NCBI RefSeq assembly: GCF_003837805.1
Contig: NZ_RQIT01000019.1
Span: 62,001-126,000 of the forward strand
Source: Bradyrhizobium sp. RP6
GTDB taxonomy: Bacteria; Pseudomonadota; Alphaproteobacteria; Rhizobiales; Xanthobacteraceae
DNA: 64,000 nucleotides
Direction of reading: 5' to 3'
Shown: in pieces, positions 1-8,758 of the stretch
Layout: every line of letters starts with the position of its first letter
Position numbering within the stretch: position 1 is the stretch's first letter
Translations under genes and position numbers: made by a program
The notes under the pieces: generated by a model
Told to the model about the DNA's origin: nothing
Database searches by the model: none
The model's input: the letters and a program-made list of their open reading frames with translations, nothing else

Positions 1-1847
1 GGCACGTCCGGGCCGCAGGAGCGGGCCATCGCAAGCGCATGCTTGATGAAGGTCTTGACATCGACGCCCGCGGTCGCCGCCGGCACCAGGCCGAAGGGCG
101 AGAGCACCGAATAGCGGCCGCCGATCGAGGGCTCGCCGTGGAAGATGCGCGCATAGCTCAGCTTCTTCGCCGCCTTCTCCAGCGACGAGCCGGGATCGGT
201 CACGGCGATGAAGCGATGGCCGGTCTTCACCTTCGGCCCGACCGCCTGCGCGACGCGCGCGTGGAAATAGTCCTTCATCGCATTCGGCTCGGTGGTGCCG
301 CCGGATTTGCTGGAGACGATGAACACGGTGTTGGCGATGTCGATCCTCGCCTCCATCGCCCGCACCTGCGCGGGGTCGGTGGAGTCAAGCACATGCAGTT
401 TCGGGAAGCCGGGCTTCTTGCCGAAGGTCTCGGCCAGCACCTCGGGCCCGAGACTCGATCCGCCCATGCCGAGCACCACGGCATCGGAGAATTTCTGACC
501 CTTCACGCGGCCTGCATAGTCCACGTAATCGGCAATGTCGGCCTTGGCCGCGCTGTCGAGCCAGCCCAGCCATTTGTCCTCGTCTGCGCCGGTCCAGACC
601 GACTTGTCACGCTGCCATAGTCTGCGGATCTTGGCCGAGGCGCGCCAGTTCTCGGTGCTCTCAGCCAGGGCCTTGCCGAGCCCGTCGCCGAGCGAGAGCT
701 CCTGGCGGTCGAGTGCGGGCCCGAGCACGACCGCGCGCTTGTGGGCGACGGCGCCGTAGAGCTTGTCGGCGGCATCCGCGAACAGCTTGACGCCGTCCTT
801 GACCAGCTCCTCGGTGATCGCCTCGAGCGAGATGCCGGAGCGCTCCAGCTCCTCCAGCACGCGCGTTGCGTCGTCGATGTTCTCTTCCAGGCTGTCGCGC
901 GGCTTGCCATGGTCGCGGAACGCATCAAGCGTCGCCGGTGGCACCGTGTTGATGGTGTTGGGGCCGATCAGCTCCTCGACATAGAGGACGTCGCTGTAGT
1001 CCTTGTTCTTGGTGCCGGTCGAGGCCCACAGCATGCGCTGCGGCTTGGCGCCCTTGGCGGCGAGCTTCTCCCAGCGCGGCCCCGAGAACAGGCGCTTGTA
1101 GTCCTGATAAGCGAGCTTGGCATTGGCGATCGCGACCTTGCCCTTGAGCGCGGCGAGCCGTTCCTTCTCGGATGGATCGTTGGCGCGCGCGATCTTCTCG
1201 TCGAGCTGCTTGTCGACAACCGAGTCGATGCGGCTGACGAAGAAGCTTGCCACGCTCGCGACATGCGAGGGGTCACCGCCGCCCGCGACGTATTTTTCGA
1301 GACCGGCGATGTAGGCTTCAGCCACCTCGAGGTACACCGCCTTGGAGAACAGCAGCGTGATGTTGATGCTGATGCCGTCGCCGATCAGCTGCTCGATCGC
1401 CGGGAGGCCCTCCGGCGTTGCCGGCACCTTCACCATCAGGTTCTTGCGACCAACGTCCTTCCAGAGCCGCCGCGCTTCAGTGACCGTGCCGGCGGTGTCC
1501 ATCGCGAGATAGGGCGAGACCTCCAGGCTGACATAGCCGTCGCCGCCCTCGAGGCGGTCATAGACGGGGCGGAGCACATCGGCGGCGTTCTGGATGTCTT
1601 CGACCGCGACCGCCTCGAACAGGTCGGCCACGCTCCGGTCGCCGCGCTTCAGCGCCTTGCCGATCGGAGCATCGTATTCGTCGGAGCTGCCGATCGCCTT
1701 CTCGAAAATCGACGGATTGGAGGTGACACCCTTGACGCCGTCGGTGTCGATCAGCCGCTTCAGGTCGCCCTTGGCGATGAAGCCACGGGCCAGGAAGTCC
1801 AGCCAGACCGCTTGTCCGTGCTTTTCCAGTTCTTTGACGGGATTCAT
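1..1847 (-). CDS. tal-pgi: Bifunctional transaldolase/phosphoglucose isomerase (3' end outside window)
   Basis: Translating the minus strand from the ATG at 1847 gives a protein beginning MNPVKELEKHGQAVWLDF, with TSNPSIFEKAIG and NLMVKVPAT, the transaldolase segment whose Lys forms the Schiff base. After about 370 residues the frame continues without a stop into a sugar-isomerase region containing VVLGMGGSSLGPEV and SSKSGGTTEPN, typical of phosphoglucose isomerase. About 615 residues are visible and the C-terminus lies beyond base 1. The fusion joins the non-oxidative pentose-phosphate step (sedoheptulose-7-P + glyceraldehyde-3-P to erythrose-4-P + fructose-6-P) with fructose-6-P/glucose-6-P isomerisation in one cytosolic protein; such fusions are known in Bradyrhizobium and relatives. 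No frameshift is seen at the domain junction. Confidence 0.93.
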   Translation of the reverse strand, partial: MNPVKELEKHGQAVWLDFLARGFIAKGDLKRLIDTDGVKGVTSNPSIFEKAIGSSDEYDAPIGKALKRGDRSVADLFEAVAVEDIQNAADVLRPVYDRLEGGDGYVSLEVSPYLAMDTAGTVTEARRLWKDVGRKNLMVKVPATPEGLPAIEQLIGDGISINITLLFSKAVYLEVAEAYIAGLEKYVAGGGDPSHVASVASFFVSRIDSVVDKQLDEKIARANDPSEKERLAALKGKVAIANAKLAYQDYKRLFSGPRWEKLAAKGAKPQRMLWASTGTKNKDYSDVLYVEELIGPNTINTVPPATLDAFRDHGKPRDSLEENIDDATRVLEELERSGISLEAITEELVKDGVKLFADAADKLYGAVAHKRAVVLGPALDRQELSLGDGLGKALAESTENWRASAKIRRLWQRDKSVWTGADEDKWLGWLDSAAKADIADYVDYAGRVKGQKFSDAVVLGMGGSSLGPEVLAETFGKKPGFPKLHVLDSTDPAQVRAMEARIDIANTVFIVSSKSGGTTEPNAMKDYFHARVAQAVGPKVKTGHRFIAVTDPGSSLEKAAKKLSYARIFHGEPSIGGRYSVLSPFGLVPAATAGVDVKTFIKHALAMARSCGPDV

Positions 1848-2620
1848 GATGCCTATTTATCTCCAAGCCTGCGGACGAGGGGTTTCCGCGCCGGTCCTGA
1901 CGCGCTATCCTGTAGCTTACATGCTCCCGGGAGGGAACCAATCAAGGGTATGAGGGTCATACTCTCCGGTGTAACTCCGTCGCGATCATGGCGATCCAGG
2001 CGGGCGGTTGTGATGTTGTGTGGCCGCAAATGGCCATGCTGGGAAACACACGCGCGTCCGTCGTGAAGATTTGGCGCTGGCCGTCGCCGACAGCCAGCAA
2101 CGGTTTGCGTGTGCGGTCAGCGTCGACGCATCGCACGATCTCCAAATTCCAGTCGATGCGACTGCGGCTGCTGGTCGCGGCGGGCCTTGCCATGATCTTG
2201 CTCAGCGCAAGCCTCGCCATCGACTGCCGGGATGGTCTCGGCGACGGCGAGACGACGATGACTATGTCGGCATCGCGCCAACATTTCGGTTGAAGAATGC
2301 AGCAGCCGCAGGATGATCGCATCGTCATCCGGTCGGAGCGCCTGGCGACCGATTTTGATACACTGCTGCACGCTTGCCGCGACTGTCACGCGGCCAGAAG
2401 CCCGCGCACTGCATTGCAGCAGGAAGATGAACGCGGTCCCCAAGGCTTCGAGGTGCAGGCGTCGCCGTACAAGGCTTCGCCGTACAAGTGTCATAAGATC
2501 GCCGCTCCGGGATCGCTATGCTGCATTGCCGGATGAGCCGACCCCCGGGAATGCCCGGATGTTGCGACCGAGTGACATTTTCTGGAAATGAGCCAATATA
2601 GACAAAGATTCGCACAAATT

Positions 2621-2636
2621 ACAGGCATGTGCCTGT
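2621..2636. repeat. Perfect inverted repeat upstream of prkA
   Basis: The sequence ACAGGCA-TG-TGCCTGT has 7-bp perfect arms around a two-base centre. It lies about 100 bases upstream of the putative EcfG promoter of prkA. This is the size of a dimeric repressor or activator site, but no regulator can be assigned from sequence. Confidence 0.45.
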
Positions 2637-2733
2637 TCGTAACTCATGGAGTGCCTACGTTGTGCGTTGCGTCGAGTTGGCACCCGGGTGTCCAATGATC
2701 GTCATGTGCTCACGCTGATTCGAAACGGCCTGA

Positions 2734-2759
2734 GGAACGGTCCGGTAACTGCTTTCGTT
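2734..2759 (+). promoter_or_regulatory. EcfG (general stress response) type promoter of prkA operon
   Basis: GGAAC at 2734-2738 and CGTT at 2756-2759 are separated by 17 bases, matching the GGAAC-N16/17-CGTT consensus of alphaproteobacterial EcfG sigma factors. A start of transcription a few bases after 2759 leaves a 25-30 base leader before the prkA ATG at 2794. It would also exclude the upstream in-frame GTG at 2767 as the translational start. In other bacteria the prkA (yeaG) operon is induced by stress or starvation, which fits. Confidence 0.7.
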
Positions 2760-2793
2760 TCAGCTTGTGGCGGAACTCACGCGGAGAGGGATC

Positions 2794-4737
2794 ATGTACA
2801 ACGATTCTCTATTCAACGCTTTCGCTCGGTCGTTCGAGGCGAGAAGCCAGCACGACATGTCGATGGCGGAATATCTGGAATCGTGTCGAAGCGATCCCAT
2901 GAAATACGCGAACGCGGCCGAACGACTGCTAGCGGCGATCGGTGAGCCCCAGACGATTGACACGGCCAAGGACCCACGCCTTGGCCGTATTTTTTTGAAC
3001 CGCACCATCCGCACCTATCCGGCCTTCGCCGGCTTCTACGGCATGGAAGAAACCATCGAGCGCATCGTCGGTTTCTTTCGCCACGCGGCGCAAGGTCTCG
3101 AAGAGCGCAAGCAGATCCTCTATTTGCTCGGCCCGGTCGGCGGCGGCAAGTCCTCGCTCGCCGAGCGGCTGAAGTCGCTGATGGAAGTGCAGCCGATCTA
3201 CGTGCTCAAGGCCGGCGACGAGCTCTCGCCCGTGTTCGAGAGCCCGCTCAGCCTGTTCGATCCCGATCAGCTCGGTCCGATGCTGGAGGAGAAGTACGGC
3301 ATTCCGCGCCGTCGTCTCACCGGCCTGATGAGCCCGTGGTGCTACAAGCGGCTCGAGGCCTTCGGCGGCGACATCTCGCAGTTCCGCGTCGCCAAGATTC
3401 AGCCATCGCGGCTGCGCCAGATCGCGATCGCCAAGACCGAACCCGGTGACGAGAACAACCAAGACATCTCCTCGCTGGTCGGCAAGGTCGACATCCGCAA
3501 GCTCGAGACCTACGCCCAGAACGATCCCGACGCCTACAGCTATTCCGGCGGCCTCAACCGCGCCAACCAGGGCGTGCTCGAGTTCGTCGAGATGTTCAAG
3601 GCGCCGATCAAGATGCTGCACCCCCTGCTGACGGCGACGCAGGAAGGCAACTACATCGGCACCGAGAATATCGGGGCGATTCCATTCACGGGCGTGATCC
3701 TCGCGCACTCCAATGAAGCGGAGTGGGCGAGCTTCAAGGCCAACAAGAACAACGAGGCCTTCATCGACCGTATCTGCGTGATCAAGGTGCCCTATTGCCT
3801 GAGGGTCACCGAGGAGCAGAAGATCTACGAGAAGCTGATCCAGGGATCCGAGCTCGCGTCGGCTCCTTGTGCACCGTCGACGCTGGAGACGCTGGCGCGG
3901 TTCTCGGTGATGTCGCGCCTGCGCAAGCACGAGAACTCCACCCTGTTCGCCAAGATGCGGGTCTATGACGGCGAGAGCCTGAAGGAGTCCGATCCGAAGG
4001 CGCGCAGCGTCCAGGAATACCGCGACGCCGCCGGCGTCGACGAGGGCATGGACGGCGTCTCGACCCGCTTCGCCTTCAAGATCCTGGCCGCGACCTTCAA
4101 CCACGATCCGCAGGAGGTCGCCGCCGACGCCGTGCATCTGATGTACGCGCTGGAGCAGGCGATCCGCCGCGAACAGCTGCCGGAGGAGACCGAGAAGCGC
4201 TATCTCGAATTCATCAAGGCGGAGCTGGCGCCGCGATATGCCGAGTTCATCGGTAACGAGATCCAGAAGGCCTATCTCGAATCCTACTCGGATTATGGCC
4301 AGAACCTGTTCGATCGCTACGTCGACTATGCCGACGCCTGGATCGAGGACCAGGACTTCAAGGATCCCGACACCGGCCAGCTGCTCGATCGCGAGCTTTT
4401 GAACCAGGAGCTGACGAAAATCGAGAAGCCGGCGGGTATCGCCAACCCGAAGGACTTCCGCAACGAGGTGGTCAAATTCTCGTTACGGTCGCGGGCCCAG
4501 AACGGCGGCAAGAATCCGACCTGGACCTCCTATGAGAAGATTCGCGATGTGATCGAAAAGCGGATATTCTCCCAGGTCGAGGACCTGCTTCCGGTCATCT
4601 CCTTCGGGTCGAAGAAGGACGGCGAGACGGAGAAGAAGCACGGCGAGTTCGTCGCACGCATGGTGGAGCGCGGCTACACCGAGCGTCAGGTTCGCCGGCT
4701 CGTCGAATGGTACATGCGCGTGAAGCAGGCCGGTTGA
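2794..4737 (+). CDS. prkA: PrkA family serine protein kinase (YeaG)
   Basis: This 647-residue cytosolic protein has the N-terminal PrkA AAA domain with a Walker A motif GPVGGGKS at residues 113-120 and a C-terminal kinase-like region, close to the length of E. coli YeaG. PrkA/YeaG proteins phosphorylate proteins on Ser/Thr and act in nutrient-stress and nitrogen-starvation responses, usually with the two genes that follow here. The ATG at 2794 is chosen over the in-frame GTG at 2767 because GAGAGGGA lies just upstream of it and the predicted promoter would start transcription near 2767. The 24-base gap to yeaH indicates one operon. Confidence 0.95.
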   Translation: MYNDSLFNAFARSFEARSQHDMSMAEYLESCRSDPMKYANAAERLLAAIGEPQTIDTAKDPRLGRIFLNRTIRTYPAFAGFYGMEETIERIVGFFRHAAQGLEERKQILYLLGPVGGGKSSLAERLKSLMEVQPIYVLKAGDELSPVFESPLSLFDPDQLGPMLEEKYGIPRRRLTGLMSPWCYKRLEAFGGDISQFRVAKIQPSRLRQIAIAKTEPGDENNQDISSLVGKVDIRKLETYAQNDPDAYSYSGGLNRANQGVLEFVEMFKAPIKMLHPLLTATQEGNYIGTENIGAIPFTGVILAHSNEAEWASFKANKNNEAFIDRICVIKVPYCLRVTEEQKIYEKLIQGSELASAPCAPSTLETLARFSVMSRLRKHENSTLFAKMRVYDGESLKESDPKARSVQEYRDAAGVDEGMDGVSTRFAFKILAATFNHDPQEVAADAVHLMYALEQAIRREQLPEETEKRYLEFIKAELAPRYAEFIGNEIQKAYLESYSDYGQNLFDRYVDYADAWIEDQDFKDPDTGQLLDRELLNQELTKIEKPAGIANPKDFRNEVVKFSLRSRAQNGGKNPTWTSYEKIRDVIEKRIFSQVEDLLPVISFGSKKDGETEKKHGEFVARMVERGYTERQVRRLVEWYMRVKQAG

Positions 4738-4761
4738 GGCGCCTGGGAGGCGAATGGAAAA

Positions 4762-6045
4762 GTGCCCATCCACATTATTGACAGGCGCCTGAATCCAGGC
4801 GGCAAGAGTCTTGAGAACCGCCAGCGGTTCTTGCGTCGGGCCAAGTCCCTGGTGCAGGGCGCCGTCAAGAAGACCTCGCAGGAACGCGACATCAAGGACG
4901 TCCTGGAGGGTGGTGAGGTCACGATTCCGCTCGACGGCATGCACGAGCCGCGTTTCCGCCGTGAAGGCGGAACGCGGGACATGGTCCTGCCCGGCAACAA
5001 GAAGTTCGTCGAAGGCGACTATCTGCAGCGCTCCGGCCAGGGCAGCGCCAAGGATTCCGGCCCCGGCGAAGGCGACAGCGAGGATGCCTTCCGCTTCGTG
5101 CTCAGCCGCGACGAGTTCGTCGATCTGTTCCTCGACGATCTCGAGCTTCCAGATCTCGCCAAGCGCAAGATCGCGCAGACCGAGAGCGAGGGCATCCAGC
5201 GCGCCGGCTACACCATGTCGGGCTCGCCCGCCAACATCTCGGTGAGCCGGACGGTGAAGCTCGCGCTCGCGCGCCGCATTGCGCTCAAGCGTCCCCGCAA
5301 GGACGAGATCGAAGAGCTGGAAGCGGCGATCGCCGCATGCACGGACGAGGCCGAGCGCACGGAGCTGGTCGCTGAGCTCGAGAGGCTGAAGGCGAAGTCC
5401 AAGCGCATCCCCTTCATCGATCCGCTCGATATCCGCTACCGGCGCTTCGAGACGGTGCCGAAGCCCGTCGCGCAGGCCGTGATGTTCTGCCTGATGGACG
5501 TCTCCGGCTCGATGTCCGAACACATGAAGGATCTGGCCAAGCGCTTCTACATGCTGCTCTACGTGTTCCTGAAGCGCCGCTACAAGCATGTCGAGATCGT
5601 CTTCATCCGCCACACCGATCGCGCCGAGGAGGTGGACGAGCAGACCTTCTTCTACGGCCCGGCCTCGGGCGGCACGCTGGTCTCCAGCGCGCTCCAGGCG
5701 ATGCACGAGATCGTGCGCGAGCGCTTCAACCCGTCGGACTGGAACATCTACGCCGCGCAAGCCTCCGACGGCGACAATTCCTATTCCGACGGCGAGCTCA
5801 CGGGGCTCCTGCTGACGGAGAAGATCCTGCCGGTCTGCCAGTTCTTCGCCTACCTCGAGGTCGGGGAAGCAGGCGGCAGCGCCTTCGATCTCTCCGACTC
5901 TTCGCTGTGGACGCTCTACGAGCGCCTGCGCAACAGCGGCGCTCCGCTCTCGATGCGCAAGGTCTCGGAGCGCAGCGAGATCTTTCCGGTGTTCCACGAC
6001 CTGTTCCAGCGCCGCGAAACTGCCCAGGAGAAGACCGCTCCATGA
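4762..6045 (+). CDS. yeaH: YeaH family protein (DUF444, von Willebrand A-like)
   Basis: This 427-residue protein belongs to the YeaH/YhbH (DUF444) family. The N-terminus (PIHIIDRRLNPGGKSLENRQ) is charged, residues 180-215 are rich in Glu and Lys and probably coiled, and a vWA-like C-terminal half carries a MIDAS-type DVSGSMS motif at residues 246-252 for metal-dependent partner binding. It starts at a GTG behind a GGGAGG and shares the four bases ATGA with the next gene, so translation is probably coupled. The role is inferred from its constant association with PrkA and SpoVR; no enzymatic activity is established for the family. Confidence 0.93.
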   Translation: MPIHIIDRRLNPGGKSLENRQRFLRRAKSLVQGAVKKTSQERDIKDVLEGGEVTIPLDGMHEPRFRREGGTRDMVLPGNKKFVEGDYLQRSGQGSAKDSGPGEGDSEDAFRFVLSRDEFVDLFLDDLELPDLAKRKIAQTESEGIQRAGYTMSGSPANISVSRTVKLALARRIALKRPRKDEIEELEAAIAACTDEAERTELVAELERLKAKSKRIPFIDPLDIRYRRFETVPKPVAQAVMFCLMDVSGSMSEHMKDLAKRFYMLLYVFLKRRYKHVEIVFIRHTDRAEEVDEQTFFYGPASGGTLVSSALQAMHEIVRERFNPSDWNIYAAQASDGDNSYSDGELTGLLLTEKILPVCQFFAYLEVGEAGGSAFDLSDSSLWTLYERLRNSGAPLSMRKVSERSEIFPVFHDLFQRRETAQEKTAP

Positions 6046-7580
6046 CGGAACGATTGTTCGAAGGCGCCGATTGGGATTTCCGCACCTTGCAGCGCATCAC
6101 CGATGCCTGCGAGGAGGTGGCGTTGAAGGATCTCGGGCTCGACGTCTATCCGAACCAGATCGAGGTCATCACGGCCGAGCAGATGCTGGACGCCTATTCC
6201 TCGGTCGGCATGCCCTTGTTCTACAAGCATTGGTCGTTCGGCAAGCACTTTGCCTTCCATGAGGCGTCCTATCGCAAGGGCCTGATGGGGCTCGCCTATG
6301 AGATCGTGATCAACTCCTCGCCCTGCATCTCCTATCTGATGGAGGAGAACACGGCGACGATGCAGACGCTGGTGATCGCGCACGCGGCCTTCGGCCACAA
6401 CCATTTCTTCAAGAACAATTATCTGTTCAAGCAGTGGACCGATGCCGACGGTATCCTCGATTATCTCGACTTCGCCAAGAACTACGTCATGCAGTGCGAG
6501 GACCGCTACGGCCGCATCGAGGTCGAGCGCACGCTCGATGCCGCGCACGCGCTGATGTCGCACGGCATCGACCGCTATCCCGGCAAGAAGAAGCTCGACC
6601 TGCGCGCCGAGGAGAAGCGGGCAGGGCGCCGCCGCCAGCACGAGGAGGAGGTCTTCAACGATCTCTGGCGCACGGTGCCCAAGGGCGTCGCCAAGAGCCG
6701 GTCCACGCTGAGCATCGAGCGCCGCCGCAAGCTGCTCGGCCTGCCGCAGGAGAATTTGCTCTATTTCCTGGAGAAGAGCGCGCCGCGGCTGGCGCCCTGG
6801 CAGCGCGAGTTGCTCCGCATCGTCCGCCACATCGCGCAGTATTTCTATCCGCAGAGCCAGACCAAGGTGATGAACGAGGGGACAGCCACCTACGTTCACT
6901 ACCGCATCATGACCCAGCTGCATCAGCAGGGCCGCATTACCGACGGCAACTTCCTCGAATTCCTGGGATCGCACACCAACGTCGTGTTCCAGCCCGAGTT
7001 CGACGATCCGCGCTTCTCGGGCTTCAACCCCTATGCGCTCGGCTTCGCCGTGATGCAGGACATCGAGCGCATCGTCACCAGGCCGGAGGACGAGGACCGC
7101 GAATGGTTTCCGGACATCGCCGGCAAGGGCGACGTCATGGGCGTGCTGCGTGACGTCTGGGCCAATTACCGCGACGAGAGCTTCATCGGCCAGTTCCTGA
7201 GTCCCAAATTGATGCGGCACTTCCGCATGTTCCATCTGCACGACGATCCCGAGGAGCGCGCCGGCATCCGCGTCGATGCCATCCATGACGAGCGCGGTTT
7301 CCGCCGCGTTCGCCGCGAACTGGCGCGGCAGCATGATGTCGGCTTCATCGACGCCAACATCGAGGTGGTCGACGTCGATCTTTCCGGCGACCGCCGGCTG
7401 ATCCTGCATCACCACGTCATCAAGGGCTCTCAGCTCAACGAGACCGACGCCAAGCGCGTGCTCCAGCACCTCGCCGATCTCTGGACCTACGACGTGGCGC
7501 TGATCGAGGTCGATGCCAACGACAAGGTCCTGCGCGAATACGTCGTGAGCCCGCGCCCGATCCCGGCGGCGGTGGCGTGA
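6042..7580 (+). CDS. spoVR: SpoVR family protein (YcgB-like)
   Basis: This 512-residue protein is full length relative to E. coli YcgB and has the conserved N-terminal TERLFEGADWDF and central HWSFGKHF segments of the SpoVR family. The family was named for a Bacillus spore-cortex gene, but in non-sporulating proteobacteria it accompanies prkA and yeaH in stress adaptation; the molecular activity is unknown. The ATG overlaps the yeaH stop codon (ATGA), which fixes the start. It is the third and last gene of the prkA-yeaH-spoVR operon, and the next gene lies on the opposite strand. Confidence 0.94.
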   Translation: MTERLFEGADWDFRTLQRITDACEEVALKDLGLDVYPNQIEVITAEQMLDAYSSVGMPLFYKHWSFGKHFAFHEASYRKGLMGLAYEIVINSSPCISYLMEENTATMQTLVIAHAAFGHNHFFKNNYLFKQWTDADGILDYLDFAKNYVMQCEDRYGRIEVERTLDAAHALMSHGIDRYPGKKKLDLRAEEKRAGRRRQHEEEVFNDLWRTVPKGVAKSRSTLSIERRRKLLGLPQENLLYFLEKSAPRLAPWQRELLRIVRHIAQYFYPQSQTKVMNEGTATYVHYRIMTQLHQQGRITDGNFLEFLGSHTNVVFQPEFDDPRFSGFNPYALGFAVMQDIERIVTRPEDEDREWFPDIAGKGDVMGVLRDVWANYRDESFIGQFLSPKLMRHFRMFHLHDDPEERAGIRVDAIHDERGFRRVRRELARQHDVGFIDANIEVVDVDLSGDRRLILHHHVIKGSQLNETDAKRVLQHLADLWTYDVALIEVDANDKVLREYVVSPRPIPAAVA

Positions 7581-7634
7581 CGGGGGCTGGCTGCGTGGAG
7601 CACTACGCGAGATGCGCGTTGATGTGTGGCTGTT

Positions 7635-8069
7635 CTAGGCCGACCGCTTCTTGGCCGGCTTCTTCTTCGACCCATTCAGCTCCACAGCGGCGCGGATCAG
7701 CGCCTTCAACGCCTTCTCGTTGATCTCATCGCCCTCGCGAATATCGATCGCGCGCCGCACGTTGCCGTCGAGGCTGGAATTGAACAGCCCGGCCGGATCC
7801 TCCAGCGCCGCGCCCTTGGCGAAGGTCAGCTTCACCACCTCCTTGTAGGTCTCGCCGGTGCAGATGATGCCGTCGTGCTCCCACACGGGAACGCCGCGCC
7901 ATTTCCACTCTTCGACCACATCTGGATCGGCCTCCCTGATCAGGCCGCGGATACGTCCCAGCATCTCGCCGCGCCAGTCGCCGAGTTCCTTGATCCGGCC
8001 GTCGATCATCTTGGAAGGCGAAGCCGCACTCGCGTCCTTCGCGCCAGTCTTTCTCGCCGTCTTCATCAT
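7635..8069 (-). CDS. DUF1801-type protein
   Basis: This 144-residue soluble protein has a Lys/Arg-rich N-terminus (about 25 residues) and a C-terminus ending in a basic KKKPAKKRSA tail. The core contains VEEWKWRGVPVWEHDGIICTGETYKEVVKLTF, seen here only in part as WKWRGVPVW and GETYKEVVKLTF, a pattern of the YdhG/DUF1801 family of small proteins of unknown function. The first of two adjacent ATG codons at 8069 overlaps the stop of the upstream membrane-protein gene by one base. It therefore ends a four-gene minus-strand operon headed by an ArsR regulator. Confidence 0.8.
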   Translation of the reverse strand: MMKTARKTGAKDASAASPSKMIDGRIKELGDWRGEMLGRIRGLIREADPDVVEEWKWRGVPVWEHDGIICTGETYKEVVKLTFAKGAALEDPAGLFNSSLDGNVRRAIDIREGDEINEKALKALIRAAVELNGSKKKPAKKRSA

Positions 8070-8284
8070 CACGCCTCGTTCACGCGGGTGCCGCGGCGGA
8101 TATAGGGCAGCGCGAACAGATAGAGCCCGGTCGCAAGCAGCGGGATCAGCGGCACCAGCGCCAGAAACCCGATCCACACGGCCTGGACCTGCATGATCAT
8201 CGCCACGATGTTGGCGCTAACCGCAAGCGTGAAGGCCATCGACAGCCAGCGATGAATCTGCCGAATCCACATATGCGTGCTCAT
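8069..8284 (-). CDS. Small integral membrane protein
   Basis: This 71-residue protein starts MSTHMWIRQIHRWLS and contains two hydrophobic stretches (about residues 14-35 and 37-60) ending in a basic tail IRRGTRV, so it should be a two-helix inner-membrane protein. An AGGAGG box sits immediately upstream of the ATG at 8284. I do not recognise a family with a known function. It lies 42 bases after the SRPBCC gene and overlaps the DUF1801 gene, so it belongs to the arsR-headed operon. Confidence 0.72.
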   Translation of the reverse strand: MSTHMWIRQIHRWLSMAFTLAVSANIVAMIMQVQAVWIGFLALVPLIPLLATGLYLFALPYIRRGTRVNEA

Positions 8285-8326
8285 TGGGTCCTCCTTCGAA
8301 ACTTATTAAAGCTGGCGCCGGCGGAG

Positions 8327-8758
8327 CTAGCCTGCCCGCGCCAGCACCTCGTCCAGCTTGGCCAGAAACTGCTTCCAGCCCGCATGCGCGCCGCCAAAAG
8401 CCTGCTTCTGCGTCGGGCTGAAGCCCGCCTGCTCGACGCGAAGATGCGTACCGGCGTTCGTCGGCGTCAGCGTGAAGGTCACCACGCTCTTCAGGTCGAA
8501 CGCGGCGTCCTCATGCGAGAAATTCCAGGTGTAGGCGAGCGTCTTCTGCGGCTCGATGGTGAGCACCTCGCAGTCCAGCACGCCGCCCCATTCGCCGCGC
8601 AGGTTGAAGCGGTGGCCGACGACCGGCTTGAAGTCGTTCTTCATCAGCCATTCCTCGATCAGATGCGGCTGCGTCAGCGCGCGCCAGATCCGTTCAGCCG
8701 GAACGGCAAATTCGCGCTCGATGACGACTGAACGCTTCTGGGTCGCGGTTTCGGTCAT
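8327..8758 (-). CDS. SRPBCC (AHSA1/CalC-type START-like) protein
   Basis: This 143-residue protein is of the AHSA1-like SRPBCC family: VVIEREFAVPAERIWRALT near the N-terminus, a central GGVLDCEVLTIEP, and the C-terminal WKQFLAKLDEVLA helix. The fold forms a deep hydrophobic ligand pocket; the ligand is unknown. The ATG at 8758 overlaps the stop of the upstream ArsR gene by four bases (ATGA). ArsR-SRPBCC pairs of this kind recur in many bacteria, suggesting that the regulator controls its own small-ligand or detoxification protein. Confidence 0.88.
   Translation of the reverse strand: MTETATQKRSVVIEREFAVPAERIWRALTQPHLIEEWLMKNDFKPVVGHRFNLRGEWGGVLDCEVLTIEPQKTLAYTWNFSHEDAAFDLKSVVTFTLTPTNAGTHLRVEQAGFSPTQKQAFGGAHAGWKQFLAKLDEVLARAG

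Larger units (their letters stand above)
1848..2793. other. Long intergenic region between two divergent genes, no convincing gene
   Basis: These 946 bases separate tal-pgi (leftward) from prkA (rightward) and must hold both promoters. I found no conserved protein in any frame. It contains a 12-base direct repeat TCGCCGTACAAG with 15-base period (2462-2488), a perfect 7-bp inverted repeat at 2621-2636 and an EcfG-like promoter at 2734-2759. A 45-codon frame at 2156-2293 starts with a signal-peptide-like stretch (MRLRLLVAAGLAMILL) but has no ribosome binding site, so it is not called as a gene. Confidence 0.6.

Noticed and set aside
741..2066. A 441-codon plus-strand frame over tal-pgi
   Set aside because: The minus strand encodes clear transaldolase and isomerase motifs across the same bases.
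2156..2293. Possible 45-residue secreted peptide
   Set aside because: Signal-like start but no ribosome binding site and no recognisable mature part; kept only as a note in the long intergenic region.
2767..2793. GTG at 2767 as prkA start
   Set aside because: It would begin at the predicted transcription start and lacks a ribosome site; the ATG at 2794 has GAGAGGGA in place.
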